DNA from: Prorocentrum cordatum
Lineage: Eukaryota > Sar > Dinophyceae > Prorocentrales > Prorocentraceae
Direction of reading: 5' to 3'
Length of the DNA stretch: 64,000 bases
Assembly: GCA_963575745.1 (NCBI GenBank)
Contig: CAUYUJ010003647.1
Location: 273,031-337,030 of the forward strand
Made by a program: the position numbers and the translations under genes. Below, in pieces: positions 1 to 9,964 of the stretch (the stretch's first letter is position 1; the number at the start of each line of letters is the position of its first letter). The notes beneath the pieces were generated by a model. That model was not told the origin of the DNA. It saw only the letters and a program-made list of their open reading frames with translations, and made no database searches.

Positions 1-1110
1 TTCGAAACGGCCCAGGAGGGTCTGAAGATCGCCCAAGAGAGCCCCAAACGGCCCAAGGAGGGCCCCACAGAGCCCCAAGAGGCTCCCAGAAGAGTCCCAA
101 GGGGGCCACAGAAGGGCCCCAAGAGCGCCCCAAGCCAGCCCAAGCCCCCACAGACAGTCCAAGAAGGCCCCGGGAAGGCCCAAGAGGGCCCCGAAACGGC
201 CCAACAGACCTTCAAGAGGCTCCCAAGAGCGAACAGTGACGCACAACATTTTGAACGCCGAGGCTCCCAAGAACGAACAGTGACGTAGAAGGCTCTGAGC
301 ACGAAGGCCCCCACGAGCTCACACAAACGTGCGTAAAAAGTTTGAACGCTAAGGCTCCCAAGAGCGAACAGTGACGTACAAATATTTGAATGCCAAGGCC
401 CCCAATAACAAACGGTGACGTAAAACAAATTGAACGCCGGGGCTCCTAAGAACCAACGGTGACGGTAAACGCTCTGAGCACCAAGGCTCCCCAGAGCTCC
501 CAGTTACGTGACAAGTTTTGATCAGCAGGGCTCCCAAGAACTCACAGTGACGTGAAAGACTCTGAACACCAGAACCAAAACACTCAGTACGAACGATGAC
601 GTGAAGAGCTCTGAACGCAAAGGCTCCCAAGAGCGAACAGTGACTTGGAACGCTCTTCACGCCAAGGCTCCCTAGAGCGAACGGTGCCATGAGCCCTCCC
701 GGGCAAGAATTGGCCCAGCGACGGACAATGCTGACGCCCAGGCTCGCGAGCCCAGACGGCCCAGTGACGGACACAGCTTTCATGCCAAGGTTCCCAAGAG
801 ATCCAGCTGACAGACCACCCTTTTGAAGACGAGACGAGAACGTAAGAATTTATTGACGCTAAGGCTCCCCAGAGCTCCCGGTGACGTGAAGAGCTATGAG
901 CGATGAGCGCCAAGGCTCACAATAACGAAAGGTTTCGCAAAAAGCTCTTAACACCAGGGCTCCCAAGAGCGAACGGTGACGAGGAAATCTCAAGGCTCCC
1001 CAGGGCTGAAAGTGACGCCAGAATCCTCCCAAAGCCAGGGCTCCCAAGAAGAGCTCCCAGTGAAATACAAATCGCTCAACGCTAAAGCTCCCAAGAGCGG
1101 ACGAAGCCAT
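1..1110. repeat. Degenerate tandem repeat, about 45-60 bp unit
   Basis: The first 200 bases are built from variations of CCCAAGAGGGCCCC. From about 200 to 1110 a longer unit recurs, centred on GGCTCCCAAGAGCGAAC followed by A or G and GTGACG, then a spacer such as CTTTGAACGCCAA. It can be followed at roughly 202, 261, 352, 528, 624, 666, 957 and 1084. Copies diverge and spacing is irregular. No coding signal is seen; the short ORFs here are products of the repeat. It lies upstream of the helicase exon at 1561 and is probably intronic. Confidence 0.8.
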
Positions 1111-1560
1111 CATGACCATTTTCGGGGAGGCTCCATGGAACCGTTCTTTCCGTTCCCCTACCGGCCCAGGTTCTAACATGCTCGCATCGTGCAGGCACAG
1201 TGGTGTGTCAAACAATCCTCCTGAGATAGTGGCGAGTAGCGCCTGTATGCTGCGACAGCTGTTTGTTGCTGAGCGCTCCCCCTGTCAGGGCACTCCGTTC
1301 ATCGTTTACACGTAAGAGTGACCCTTCGCTGGAGTGACCTGTGGTGCTGGCCCATTGGGGTCCCCTGACCACCGAACGCGATGCGCTAGCGTCTTGCGCG
1401 CTTCTGTTTGGTCCCCCCCCGCGGCCCCCAAAGAGCCGCGCACCAAAGGTCATTCTTACCCAGGGTCACTCTTGCGTGTAGCCGAGTTCAGTTCCTCCCC
1501 CCCTCTCCTTCGGCTTCTCTCCCTAGCTTCCTGACTTCATTCTCGTCGCTGCTCCTGCAG
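1111..1560 (+). other. Non-coding stretch ending in a polypyrimidine tract and splice acceptor
   Basis: No gene is recognised. The last 65 bases are strongly pyrimidine-rich and end GCTCCTGCAG immediately before a GCC codon that opens the helicase reading frame at 1561. This is a good 3' splice site of the AG|G type. The upstream part is presumably the end of an intron that begins outside the window. Confidence 0.6.
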
Positions 1561-1651
1561 GCCATCCTCATCGGGGACCAGTGCCAGCTGCCCCCCACGG
1601 TGCTCTCCGACCTCGCCGAGAACGAGAACCTCGGGGAGTCGATGTTCACAC
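1561..1651 (+). CDS. UPF1-like SF1 helicase, exon A (motif III region)
   Basis: This 91-bp exon translates to AILIGDQCQLPPT followed by VLSDLAENENLGESMFT. The first part is the Q-L-P-P-T signature (motif III) of UPF1/NAM7-type superfamily 1 RNA/DNA helicases. The second matches the segment that precedes the family's S-L-F-x-R-L. The exon opens after a polypyrimidine-TGCAG acceptor. It must end at 1651, because continuing past there loses all similarity, while joining ACA C to GC CTG GTG at 22861 restores R-L-V in frame. The donor is then GC (1652-1653), a known dinoflagellate variant. UPF1-like proteins are ATP-dependent helicases acting in RNA surveillance or DNA metabolism; this paralogue's role is not known. 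Motifs I and II would lie upstream of the window. Confidence 0.85.
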
Positions 1652-2490
1652 GCCCCTCCGCCAGTGGGAGCGTCGCGGGGGGATCGCCCGAGGCCCTAGT
1701 GCACATGTCCGTCCACCTCCTGGAAGCTCGATGCCCCATGAGGCAATGGAAATGGCCGGTTTCGAGTGCCAGGTGGAGGGCCCAAAACATCCATATCCAC
1801 CTGCCTTTCTGTCGAGGGAGGAAAACCCAACCCAACCCTGACAATTGGCGTTTACTAATCGGCCCTGGGCGTTTACTCAACAGCCTTGCCATGTTCGATT
1901 CCTTTCCTGGGTGCGTTTACTAAACGGCTTCGCTTGTCGGGGTGGTTATTACGAGGGTGTTTTGTTCTGCTCTACCGTGGGTCTTGGGAGCACGGTTCCC
2001 CGGACGGCGGATCTGTGGAGATTGCAGCCTCGAGGATTCTAGTGGTGCGCAAAAGACACGGGCAGGAGAGGTGGGCGGCCCTCGAAGGAGGCCACCCGCT
2101 TCCTCGAAGGCGTGGGGCGTGTGGTTTTCAAGGGGGGCGATCCCCTCTGAGCCCCCTGCCCTGCGGTCGAGATCGATAGTAAGGATTGGCAACCTTCCCA
2201 AGGGTACCCTTGCATCCTTGTCTCCTCGGTCCATCCTTAACCCCTTTCGATGGCCAGCCCCGCTCGAGAAGTTTCGACATGGGCATCCACGGGGCTTGCA
2301 TCCTTATCGCGCATCCTTACTTCCGCCGTAAAAGTTTGGCTGGAGAGAGTGGGCCTCATTAGGAGGCACAGGCAAGAGGGATAAGGGCTTCTATGTCTTA
2401 AATTCATGTTGTTTATTTAGGGTTAGCACATCTTCTCCAAAATTAGTTGCCAGGCCTGTCGTGTGAGACATCCTAAGACAAATTGTTGAC
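1652..2490. other. No gene recognised
   Basis: Short ORFs exist on both strands but none shows a recognisable motif. A few short words such as GCATCCTT recur around 2205-2320. It is treated as intronic sequence. Confidence 0.5.
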
Positions 2491-2492
2491 AG

Positions 2493-2745
2493 TCTGGTTG
2501 GTTGGTTGGCGGGTTGGTTGACTGGTTGGTTGGCCAGCTGGTTGGCCAGTCGGTTGGTTGGTTGGTTGGTTGGTTGGTTGGTTGTGTGGTTAGTTATTTG
2601 GTTAATTGGCCAGTGGATTTGTTGGTTGGCCAGTTGGTTGCTTGGTTGATTGATTATTTGGTTGGTTGGTTAGCTGGTCGATCGGTCTGTCGGTCAGTCG
2701 GTGGATCGATTGGTCGGGGCATTCAACCTAACCCTCTCGCCTAAA
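2493..2745 (+). repeat. GGTT / GGTTGGCC minisatellite
   Basis: About 250 bases are made almost entirely of GGTTGGTTGGTT with interspersed GGCCAGTTGG and GGTTGATTGG. A second array of the same type and orientation is at 20805-20965. Both are preceded by a similar flank (GAGACATCCTAAGA versus GGGACATCCTCAGA), so they are copies of one repeat family. The G-rich strand could form G-quadruplex-like structures. Confidence 0.9.
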
Positions 2746-2759
2746 CCTTTATCGGGCAG

Positions 2760-3600
2760 TAATAACTTGTTATTGCAAGTCATAAGTCGACGCCCCCAGG
2801 CGGGAGTGTCCCGCCGTCGGCGCACCGCGCGATGGCGGGCGCCCGCATGTCCACCCGCCACGCGCCGCCGCTACGTCGGGCGGGCCAGGCCCCGCGCGGG
2901 CATGCTGGCGTGCCGCGCGGCCGTGCGTCGGGGTCCTTCCTCCCTCCGCTCCTCCGTGCACGGTCGTGATGTCTCCTCTTTGCCGCCTGGCCGCGGGGCG
3001 GGATATCAAGTACCCTGTCATGTCTGCAGCGCCCCACCTGCCTAGTGTGCACTCTTAAGGTGGGGCGGCTGGCCGGGGTGTGGTCCTCTGTCTGCCAGTG
3101 TGCGGCTCTGGACCAACCCTGGGGGCGACGCGTGGGGCGTCCGTTCGCCAGAGTGCGTCGGACGCGACCGCGGTCGCGCTTCTTTTCTGGCCCAGTGTGG
3201 CCCCTCGTGGGTGTCGTTGTCTAGGGCTTTTCCCTGCGGGTCCTGTGTCCCTTGGTTCACCTCGGGCCAACACCGCTGGTCCTTGGTGACCTACGCGTTG
3301 TTTCTCCACCCTGGCGGAGTCTGTTTCACGGCCCTGAGGGGTCACGGCGTTGCTATCAAGCCCAGAGTGGCCTCTTGCGTCGGCCCAGTGTGACCAACGT
3401 ACCCATAGGGTTCCCCCTCGCGGGTCCAGAGCGACCCTCGTCTGGCGGCCCAGAGTGGCCGTTCAGTAGCAGGGCAGCCGATGCCAGCCCGCATGTCTGG
3501 CGGCCCTAGAGCGGCCAATCTTCGATAGGGCGGCCGTTGCGGCTTGCCTGACTGCCAGCGGACCCGCGCGTCTCGCTTGGAGGCCCATAGTGGCCAATCG
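2760..3600. other. GC-rich non-coding stretch with GGCCC-AGTGTGGCC repeats
   Basis: No gene is seen. From about 3190 to 3600 a degenerate box recurs: GGCCCAGTGTGGCC, CCCAGAGTGGCC, GGCCCTAGAGCGGCC, GGCCCATAGTGGCC, often followed by AATC. It leads directly into the DIRS-like element and may be its left flank or left end. Confidence 0.5.
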
Positions 3601-3667
3601 TTACAAACGTTTCTTTCGCATTCCCAGTGAACAGTCGAGCGCGAGACTCGCAGCGCGCCAGACTCGC

Positions 3668-3760
3668 AGCGCGAAGGCAGCGAACTCCCGCCGTCGGTCG
3701 ACGGTTTTTGCTTTGGCTGCCGCAGGTTCGCAGCGGCTCCGAACGTCGGGTGAAGTCAGC
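3668..3760 (+). repeat. Permuted copy of the recombinase-gene segment at 10191-10296
   Basis: Two blocks match the recombinase coding region with few substitutions but in reversed order. Bases 3668-3716 (GGCAGCGAACTCCCGCCGTC onward) match 10247-10296. Bases 3720-3760 (CCGCAGGTTCGCAGCGGCT onward) match 10191-10230. DIRS-group elements carry split or internal complementary repeats used in circle formation, so this may be a functional left-end repeat. Confidence 0.75.
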
Positions 3761-3778
3761 GGCTTCTGCTTGCTTGCG

Positions 3779-4390
3779 ATGGCGGAGCAGGCTGCGCAGG
3801 CGGCGCTCGCGCCGTTCGAAGCGAAAACAGAAAGGGGCTCCTTGGTGCGCACCGCATCCCGCGCGCGGGTCGCGTACGCAGACACAGCGTTGTCGCAGGC
3901 GCGCGAGCGGCTTCGCTACCTGCTGGTTAAGGGGGCGGGCCCCAGGCTGCAGGGGCGAGCGCCAAGGGGCCCGCCCCTAGCAATGCCAGCACCACCTGCC
4001 AACGAGAGCTGCTGGTCGCCAGTCCGACACGGAGCAGTCGGCCCTCGGTTAGTAAGGCTGGAGCAGGTGTGGGCTGAACTGCGTTTCGCCTTGGCCCAAT
4101 GCGCACCGCGTTTGCCGCGCGACGTCTGCCATATCATATTGGGCTACGCTAAGCCCCAGATCGTCTCTGCGCCCGTGATACGCTGCCGTCTAATGGACAA
4201 TCCAGACAGCGGCGATGAAGCGCACTTCCGCCGGGCAAAGCTGCGAGTGCGCCCGCCAGCGCGGGTCGCGGGCGCCTGGGGCGGCGCACGCGACCACAAC
4301 GCTTTTAACAAACGCGCGCGCTCGTGCCGCGCGCGTCGCCCCAGTGTGGATTTGCGCGCCCCCCCCCCGCAACTGGGGGCGGGCTACTAA
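3779..4390 (+). CDS. Hypothetical ORF in the 5' part of the DIRS-like element
   Basis: This is an open frame of 203 codons from ATG 3779; the frame stays open upstream to 3590 without an ATG. Nothing in it is recognised with certainty. The N-terminal part is alanine- and glutamate-rich and helical (AEQAAQAALAPFEAK). The middle has VRLEQVWAELRFALAQ followed by LPRDVCHIILGYA, which resembles a short helical L-P-x-D-V-x-x-I-I motif. The C-terminal third is basic. It overlaps the permuted repeat only upstream of the ATG. It may be part of the element's ORF1 or a fortuitous ORF in GC-rich DNA, where stops are rare. Confidence 0.3.
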   Translation: MAEQAAQAALAPFEAKTERGSLVRTASRARVAYADTALSQARERLRYLLVKGAGPRLQGRAPRGPPLAMPAPPANESCWSPVRHGAVGPRLVRLEQVWAELRFALAQCAPRLPRDVCHIILGYAKPQIVSAPVIRCRLMDNPDSGDEAHFRRAKLRVRPPARVAGAWGGARDHNAFNKRARSCRARRPSVDLRAPPPQLGAGY

Positions 4391-4964
4391 GTGCGCCGTG
4401 TAGCGACGTCGTCTGACGACGAGGTGCCGTCAACGCAGCCCGCCTCATGTCGCGAGACGTGTCACATTGGCCCTTTTGTGTGTTCTTACTGTCGCGTGCG
4501 CGGGCGGCGGGAGCATCCAGCCCCTCAGCGCGATCGCAGCAGATCGTCGCCACGGAGGCGCACATCTGCCGCAGGGCCCTCAGGCAGCCCATCAATGGAG
4601 CTGACGGCCACGGTGCCGCTTGGGCCGTGCGCACGAAGCGCGAGGATCGACCAGCTGGCCAGCGCCTGCCCGCTCGGTAAGACGCGTGACCCGCGCTCAC
4701 GGCCATAAGCGGACCAGGTTTCCGCAGGCATCTCGCGTTGCGTTCCCGGCGCCGCCGTTCCTCCCCCGCGTTCGGGGTGCGCGCGTTCGTTTTGCGTCTG
4801 CGAAGCGGCGGACCAGGTATCTGCAGGCACCTCGCTCGTGTTGCTACCGGCGTCGCCGTCTTTCTGTGCGCGTGTTGAGTGCGCTGCGTTGCAGTCGGCC
4901 CGCCGCGTGATCCCCGCGTGTGCGAGCAGTGCGACGCTGGTGTTTTCTGGCTTCTTTGTTCGCG
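4391..4964. other. GC-rich spacer with a short direct duplication
   Basis: No gene is recognised. Two related segments about 100 bp apart (about 4709-4735 and 4808-4834) share GCGGACCAGGT, then GCAGGCA and CTCGC. The stretch ends just before the ATG of the gag-like ORF at 4965. Confidence 0.4.
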
Positions 4965-6228
4965 ATGGCGGACGGACCGCTGCTGAGCTTTCTGCGCCAA
5001 GACCCCGTGTTCGGGGCAGAATGGTCGGACATCGAATACAAGGCTGCGATTGACTGGCTGCTGACGCCGGCACAGCTGGCGAACATTCGGCTAGAAGAGC
5101 TGTCAGGCTCGGAGGGCCTGCCAGCGGGCGTGAAAGGCGTGCTCCGCCGCGCGCTGGAGCGCGCCACAACTGCGGGTAAGCAGGTAGCGTACGCGAGCGC
5201 GCCCGGCGAGCCCCTCTGGTCTGCACGCTCGCATCGGGGCGGAGGCCAATGTGGAAATGGCCGCCCCCGTACACACGTAGACGTGGGCGCTGAGTTGGCG
5301 ACGATTACGTTGAACGGCCTCAGCCAGACGATCTGGCCGAGGCGCGCCCTCACGTGAGCGCGCCAGCGGCGGTGACAGCGGTCGCTGCCTTGCACAGGAG
5401 CGAGAAATGTGATTGGATGGCTGCCGAGGTCGTACGCGCGAGAAAGAGGGGCCGCGCGAATCCTTTCGTTTACTCTGATTTGCGCGGCTTTCCCCCGACC
5501 TGGGCCGCGAGCGCCCGCGGGGTCGACGACGCAGACGCCAACGGAGTGACGGCTGAGTGCGGCAGTAAAGGTCAGCGCGCGTTGTCGTGGGCCGAGTTTC
5601 ACCTCGCCCACGACGCATGGGCGATTGCGGCTGCTGCCACTAAGCAGCTATCTTACGCACGCTGCTTGGAGCATAAGCGATTGGCGCTCCAGGTCCGCGA
5701 CGTGCCAGCGCGCACACGTAGCGGCGCACGCACCCGTTGCCTTTCGCGAGGTGGCCTTGGAAGCTCCGCTCGCGGGCCGCAAGGCGGGGCTTGGGCTCCT
5801 GTGCGACAAAATCGCCCGCAAGAGCTGGGCCGAGCGCTCGCGACAGAGCGGCGTCGAGAAGTTCAATATTGAGGAGGCCTCGAAAGGGCTCGACGCGTTG
5901 TCCCTGCGGGCTGCCGAGAACGAGTTCGACCGCGCAGCCAAGGTCGCCCGCGCGTGCCGGGGGCGCCGCGCGTCGCGCGTGACAGTTGCGCTTGCAGGCG
6001 CAGGGGCAGGCCGCCCAGGCCACGCCCGCGGGCAACGGCCGCGGCAGTGGCCGCGCCGCGCCGAACACGGGCGCGGCGGAGACGCGCTCTTCGCATTCCG
6101 GTGCGTCCTGGCACAGCGGCGGCTGGGGCCGATCTACGTGGAAGACGGGCGCGCGGGGCAGCTCGAAGAGGCCGGCGCCAGACGCGCCGCGCGCGCCGCC
6201 CCTGCCCGCGAAATGGGCCAAGAAGTAG
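4965..6228 (+). pseudogene. Gag-like ORF1 of the DIRS-like element, frameshifted
   Basis: The first segment (4965-5357) begins MADGPLLSFLRQDPVFGAEW and contains a helical stretch ending LPAGVKGVLRRALERA. A second (to about 5690) contains LSWAEFHLAHDAWAIAA. A third, in another frame (about 5715-5960), continues AFREVALEAPLAGRKAGLG and FNIEEASKGLDALSLRAAE. The last (5986-6228) is a Gly/Ser/Arg-rich tail ending PLPAKWAKK. The pieces read in one direction with frame changes near 5357, 5700 and 5970, so the gene is broken unless introns or ribosomal frameshifts remove the breaks. Position and the nucleic-acid-binding-like tail suggest the structural (gag) protein of the element; no zinc knuckle was seen. 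Assignment rests mainly on location next to the RT. Confidence 0.55.
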
Positions 6229-6419
6229 GGGAGCGCTTGACGTCCCCGATTCGCGGCGCCCTCGCAATGTTTGCGCGGTCGCGCCGTTCGCTCCGCGGCC
6301 GCGCGCGCGGCAGGCGCTGCTGCAGATAACGCAGGCGGTGCCCGTGACCTGCGTGGCTTTCCTGCCCGGCGCAGCGCGCCAGCCTCGCGCTGAGGCATTC
6401 TGACGCATTCGCCTGCGGT

Positions 6420-9314
6420 TGCATTTCTATGAAGAGAGGGCCATTCGCGCGCGGCCCGTCCCAAGGCACGCAGCGTTCCTGCTCGCGCGCATGGCGCGGC
6501 GCGCGGCGTTGCACGCAGGTCTGGTCTCGCCTTATCCGCGGTGGGTGCACCCGTGGAAGGCGTACAAGCATCCCGCAGAGGCCAGGGCTTCTCGTGCGAG
6601 GCCCTGCTCGGCTTGGGGGTGCGCTACCAATGCTCTCGCGCCCTCGCCCTGCCCACGCGCATTGGTGGAGTGTGGCGGATGGCGTCGGTTGCCACCGCAA
6701 ACGCGCGCATCGGCGGCGTCGCGCCTCTCGTGGAGTCAGCGGCGGCAGAGTTTTGTTGCAAGAGAGGACGCGCAGGGGCTCACGGTTGCGCAGTCTTCGC
6801 ACTCTTGTATTATGGTGGTGCGGCCACAGCGGTCAAGCATCATACCGGCGCCGCCGCCGCCGCCGCCGAAACGACGTTGCACGGCGAAGGGCGCGCCGCC
6901 CGCACCGGCGCCGCCGGCGCGGGACGGCGCAAAGTGCGCCCTCAAGCGCGATTTCATACGTCAGGCCCAAGGCAGGACATGCGAATTTGAAAAGAAGATC
7001 ACGTTGGCGACAGACGTCTCAGACGCGGCGCGCTGGATCAGTGAGCGCACGCCCGGCGCGGTCCGGCGAGCGCGCGAAGAAGCCGTTTGGCGCATTGAAA
7101 CTCGGGCCTGCCAGCTCGAGCAGAGTGGCGCCATCGAGGCGCGGCACCGCGGCGCAGACGAAGGCGTTCGCGGGGTCGCCCGGTATGTCAACGGGCCGCT
7201 GCTTGCAGAGCTGGCGGCCAGCATTGGACACATTGATCGCGAATGCGTGGAGTTCTTTCGTCAGGCGTGCCCACGTGACGCTGTCGTTTGCCATCGCGCG
7301 CCCTTGCTGGGTGAATTACCGGTGTCGGGCATTGGCGCGCCTGCTTCATTTCCGCAAGAGAAGTCCACCGGGGTTCTTTAAAAGGGCGCCCGGGCGGCAA
7401 ACAAGCGTCTGCTCGCGCGTTTACGCTCCGACCCCAACGCGCAAGAGTTGTGGGACCTCACGGATAAGGATGTCCGACTATGGAGGATGCGAGCGCCCGA
7501 GGGTCTGTCAGACCTCGACTTGGGCAGTATCATTATGGTGCCCCGGTTCGGGGTAGTACAGGGTGTCAGGAGCGACGGCACCCGCAAGGCGCGCGCGCGC
7601 GCCCGCGCGAAGCGTTGTTTAAAGTTTGTCGTGCGCGCGCACTTCGCGGCAGGTTCGCGCGGTGGACGATTGCTTCATTGCCGGCATCAACACCGCAACG
7701 CGTCCGCGTGAGCGTATGCGGCACGAGACAATTGATCACCTATGCCTGCTTTGCCGACTAGTTACTGAAACGGTGGCCGCTGCGTCGCGAGGGCGCAAGG
7801 GCCACGCGCGCCCGGGTTGCAGGCATCCGCTGTGCCGCGCGCTTGTTTAAGCTCGACATCGACGCCGCCTTCGGGAGGCTTCCGCTGCGACCTGAGCATC
7901 GGGCTTTGATTGGGGTCACATACCGTTACAAGGATGAGGTCACGGCGCATGCTCACTGCGCGTGCCCATTCGGGGCAGGCGCGTCGTCCGCTCTCGGCAC
8001 ACACCGCGTCGCACTTGTCCCCCGCGCAGCTGCAAGCGTTCATAACTGGGAACGCGTTGGCGCCCTCGCATGCGCGATTCTACGCCGTGTACTCCACGCG
8101 GCGATCCTTCGTTACGTGGACGATATGTTCGCCGCCGAAAGGTGGGCCGAGGCGCGGGGTGTCACGCGAGCCGGCCGATCGGTCGCCGTCACGCGCCGCG
8201 CGGCAGGTCGAACACCTGCTGGATTGCATCGCGCGCATCGTAAGATGCTTATTGGGCCGGTCCGTGCTGGCAGACGAGAAGATTTCTTGTGCTGTCCCGC
8301 TCGGTATCCTGGGACTTCGCGTCGACCTCTCATCGGAGGGGATGTCGTGCGTTCCGCTGCTCGACAAGATCGCTAAGTGGACAGCACGTATCACGTTGGC
8401 ACTCGATTCGGGCATCTTACGCGCAGGCGTGGACCCAGTTTGCGGCCCGCCACGCAGCGTCGTGGCGCGCGCGGCCAGGTGGCGCGAGCAAACTCGCGGG
8501 CGCACTAGCCTGGGCATCCGGTAACATGTTCAACCGCGCGGGGCGCGCCATGCTCAGGTGTGTTTTTCTGCACCGTGCGCCGGCAGCGCACCCATTTGCC
8601 ACGCCCACGTTGCGGCAGGCCGATCTACGCCCAGGCACATCGCGGCTCTCCCGACATGCCGCAAGCGCTACGGCTAGTGCTGCGGTGGTGGTTGATCGTG
8701 CTGGGCGGCGAGCTGGCACAGTCACGAAGGTGGTGCGACGAAGCGGCGGGCCCCGTGGCCCATCTGTTCTGCGACGCAGCCAGCCGCCCGCCCATGGCGG
8801 CCGCCGTACTGTTCGTTGACAACAAATGCTACTGGACGTGCATGCCACCTGCCGCCCGGCACGGCTGCGCAGGTCAGCGTCAGTTTTGGTCGCGACGCGC
8901 GCGCACGCGTGCGCCAGGATCTTGAAGGCGTTCCAGCCCAGGGAAGATAATCAAATCATGGGCTTGGAAATGCTGAGCATTGCCCTGGGCTTGTGCTCGT
9001 TTGAACACCTGCTCCGCCGTCGGCGCGTCGTAATCTGGTCTGACAACACAGGCGCGCAGGCCGCCGCCGGCAGCGGCGCCGCGCGCGCGTTCGATCACGC
9101 TTGTTTCGCACACGGCCTCTGGGTCAAGATTGCGCAATTGCGGTGTCTAGCACGTGTGGAGCGGGTGCCGACAGACGAAAATCTCGCGGATGATCCGTCC
9201 AGGGGTGAGTTCGGGCTGCTGCGGCAGCTCGGTGCAGTGCGAATTGATCCGCACCTGGACGAGGCGTTCTGCGCGCCAGCGTCATGGACGTCGATGCTCA
9301 TCCCGACAAGGTGA
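6420..9314 (+). pseudogene. DIRS-type reverse transcriptase-RNase H, multiply frameshifted
   Basis: The region contains the landmarks of a DIRS pol but in several frames. RYVNGPLLAELAASIGHID and GELPVSG lie in the N-terminal RT region (about 7180-7330). LGSIIMVPRFGVVQGVRSDG is at about 7520. RAVDDC is at 7656-7673, LFKLDIDAAFGRLPLRPEH (RT motif A) from 7843, and RYVDD (the YVDD active site) at 8110-8124. ILGLRVDL in the thumb is at about 8305. The RNase H domain has LFCDAAS (about 8764), WSDNTGAQ (about 9036) and RVPTDENLADDPSRGE (9160-9210). Catalytic motifs survive, yet at least five frame changes separate them. The copy is therefore dead unless unusual editing or splicing occurs. Its 3' neighbour, the recombinase, is intact. 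Confidence 0.85.
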
Positions 9315-9459
9315 GCCAGCGCTCGCAGCACGGCTACGCTGCGAGGCAGCCGAAACTCGGCGCCAGCTATCGGGTATCTCGCGGCGCGCGCCACGGTTGA
9401 CGCGCGCCACTCAGCAGGGGCTCACGCCGCAAGGTCCACGCGACCTAGCCTGTATCATT

Positions 9460-9780
9460 ATGTCTCACGACGATTTCGCCGCTCAGCTGAGCAATGTTCT
9501 GCCCAGAGCGTCACGTGCTGATATCGACGCGGTTTGCTCTTGCCTGCGGTTTAACGGGATGACGCGCTGGCAGCACCTCGAGGGTGCGCTGTTCGATGAC
9601 TTTCTGGGTCGTGAACGCCTTTCTGTCACCGCAGCGACAGCAGTGCGAGAGCTGCTGGCACGCCCGCAAGGTGGCGTGCATCGCGGGCGCGCGGGTCGTG
9701 CGCGCGCGCCGCGCGTATTCTTAAGGACGATGGGCGGACGCCAGGCCCAACGGTGGCGAGGCGGCGCGGGCACGACGTCG
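9460..9780 (+). CDS. Small helical ORF segment between RNase H and recombinase
   Basis: An ATG at 9460 opens MSHDDFAAQLSNVLPRASRA, then a compact helical region with WQHLEGALFDDFLGRERL and VTAATAVRELLARPQ. Its shape, a roughly 65-residue all-helical module ending in an L-x-V-x-A-A-x-R-x-L-L-like helix, resembles the segment near the start of the gag-like ORF (LEELSGSEGLPAGVKGVLRR). Both could be SAM-like protein-interaction modules. The frame runs on to 10155 in low-complexity sequence, so the true end is uncertain. It may be a separate small ORF or an N-terminal extension of the recombinase reached by splicing or frameshift. Confidence 0.35.
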
Positions 9781-9964
9781 AGTCAAGGCTCTGCGAGCTC
9801 GGCTTCTTCATCGTCCACTTCCTCGAGTGTGCGGTTATGGGCACCCCGCGTGGTCCGTCGCAGACCGCTTTTCTCCGCGCGTTGCACGCGCGCGACGTCT
9901 TCGCGCGCGGCCGCGCGCGCAGGGCATCCCAGGGCCGGCGCCGCCACTGGGGCTTCCACCCGCG

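Noticed and set aside
1581-1923. Continuation of helicase exon A past 1651 into adjacent frames
   Set aside because: Similarity stops exactly at the GC donor; the residues that should follow are found at 22861.
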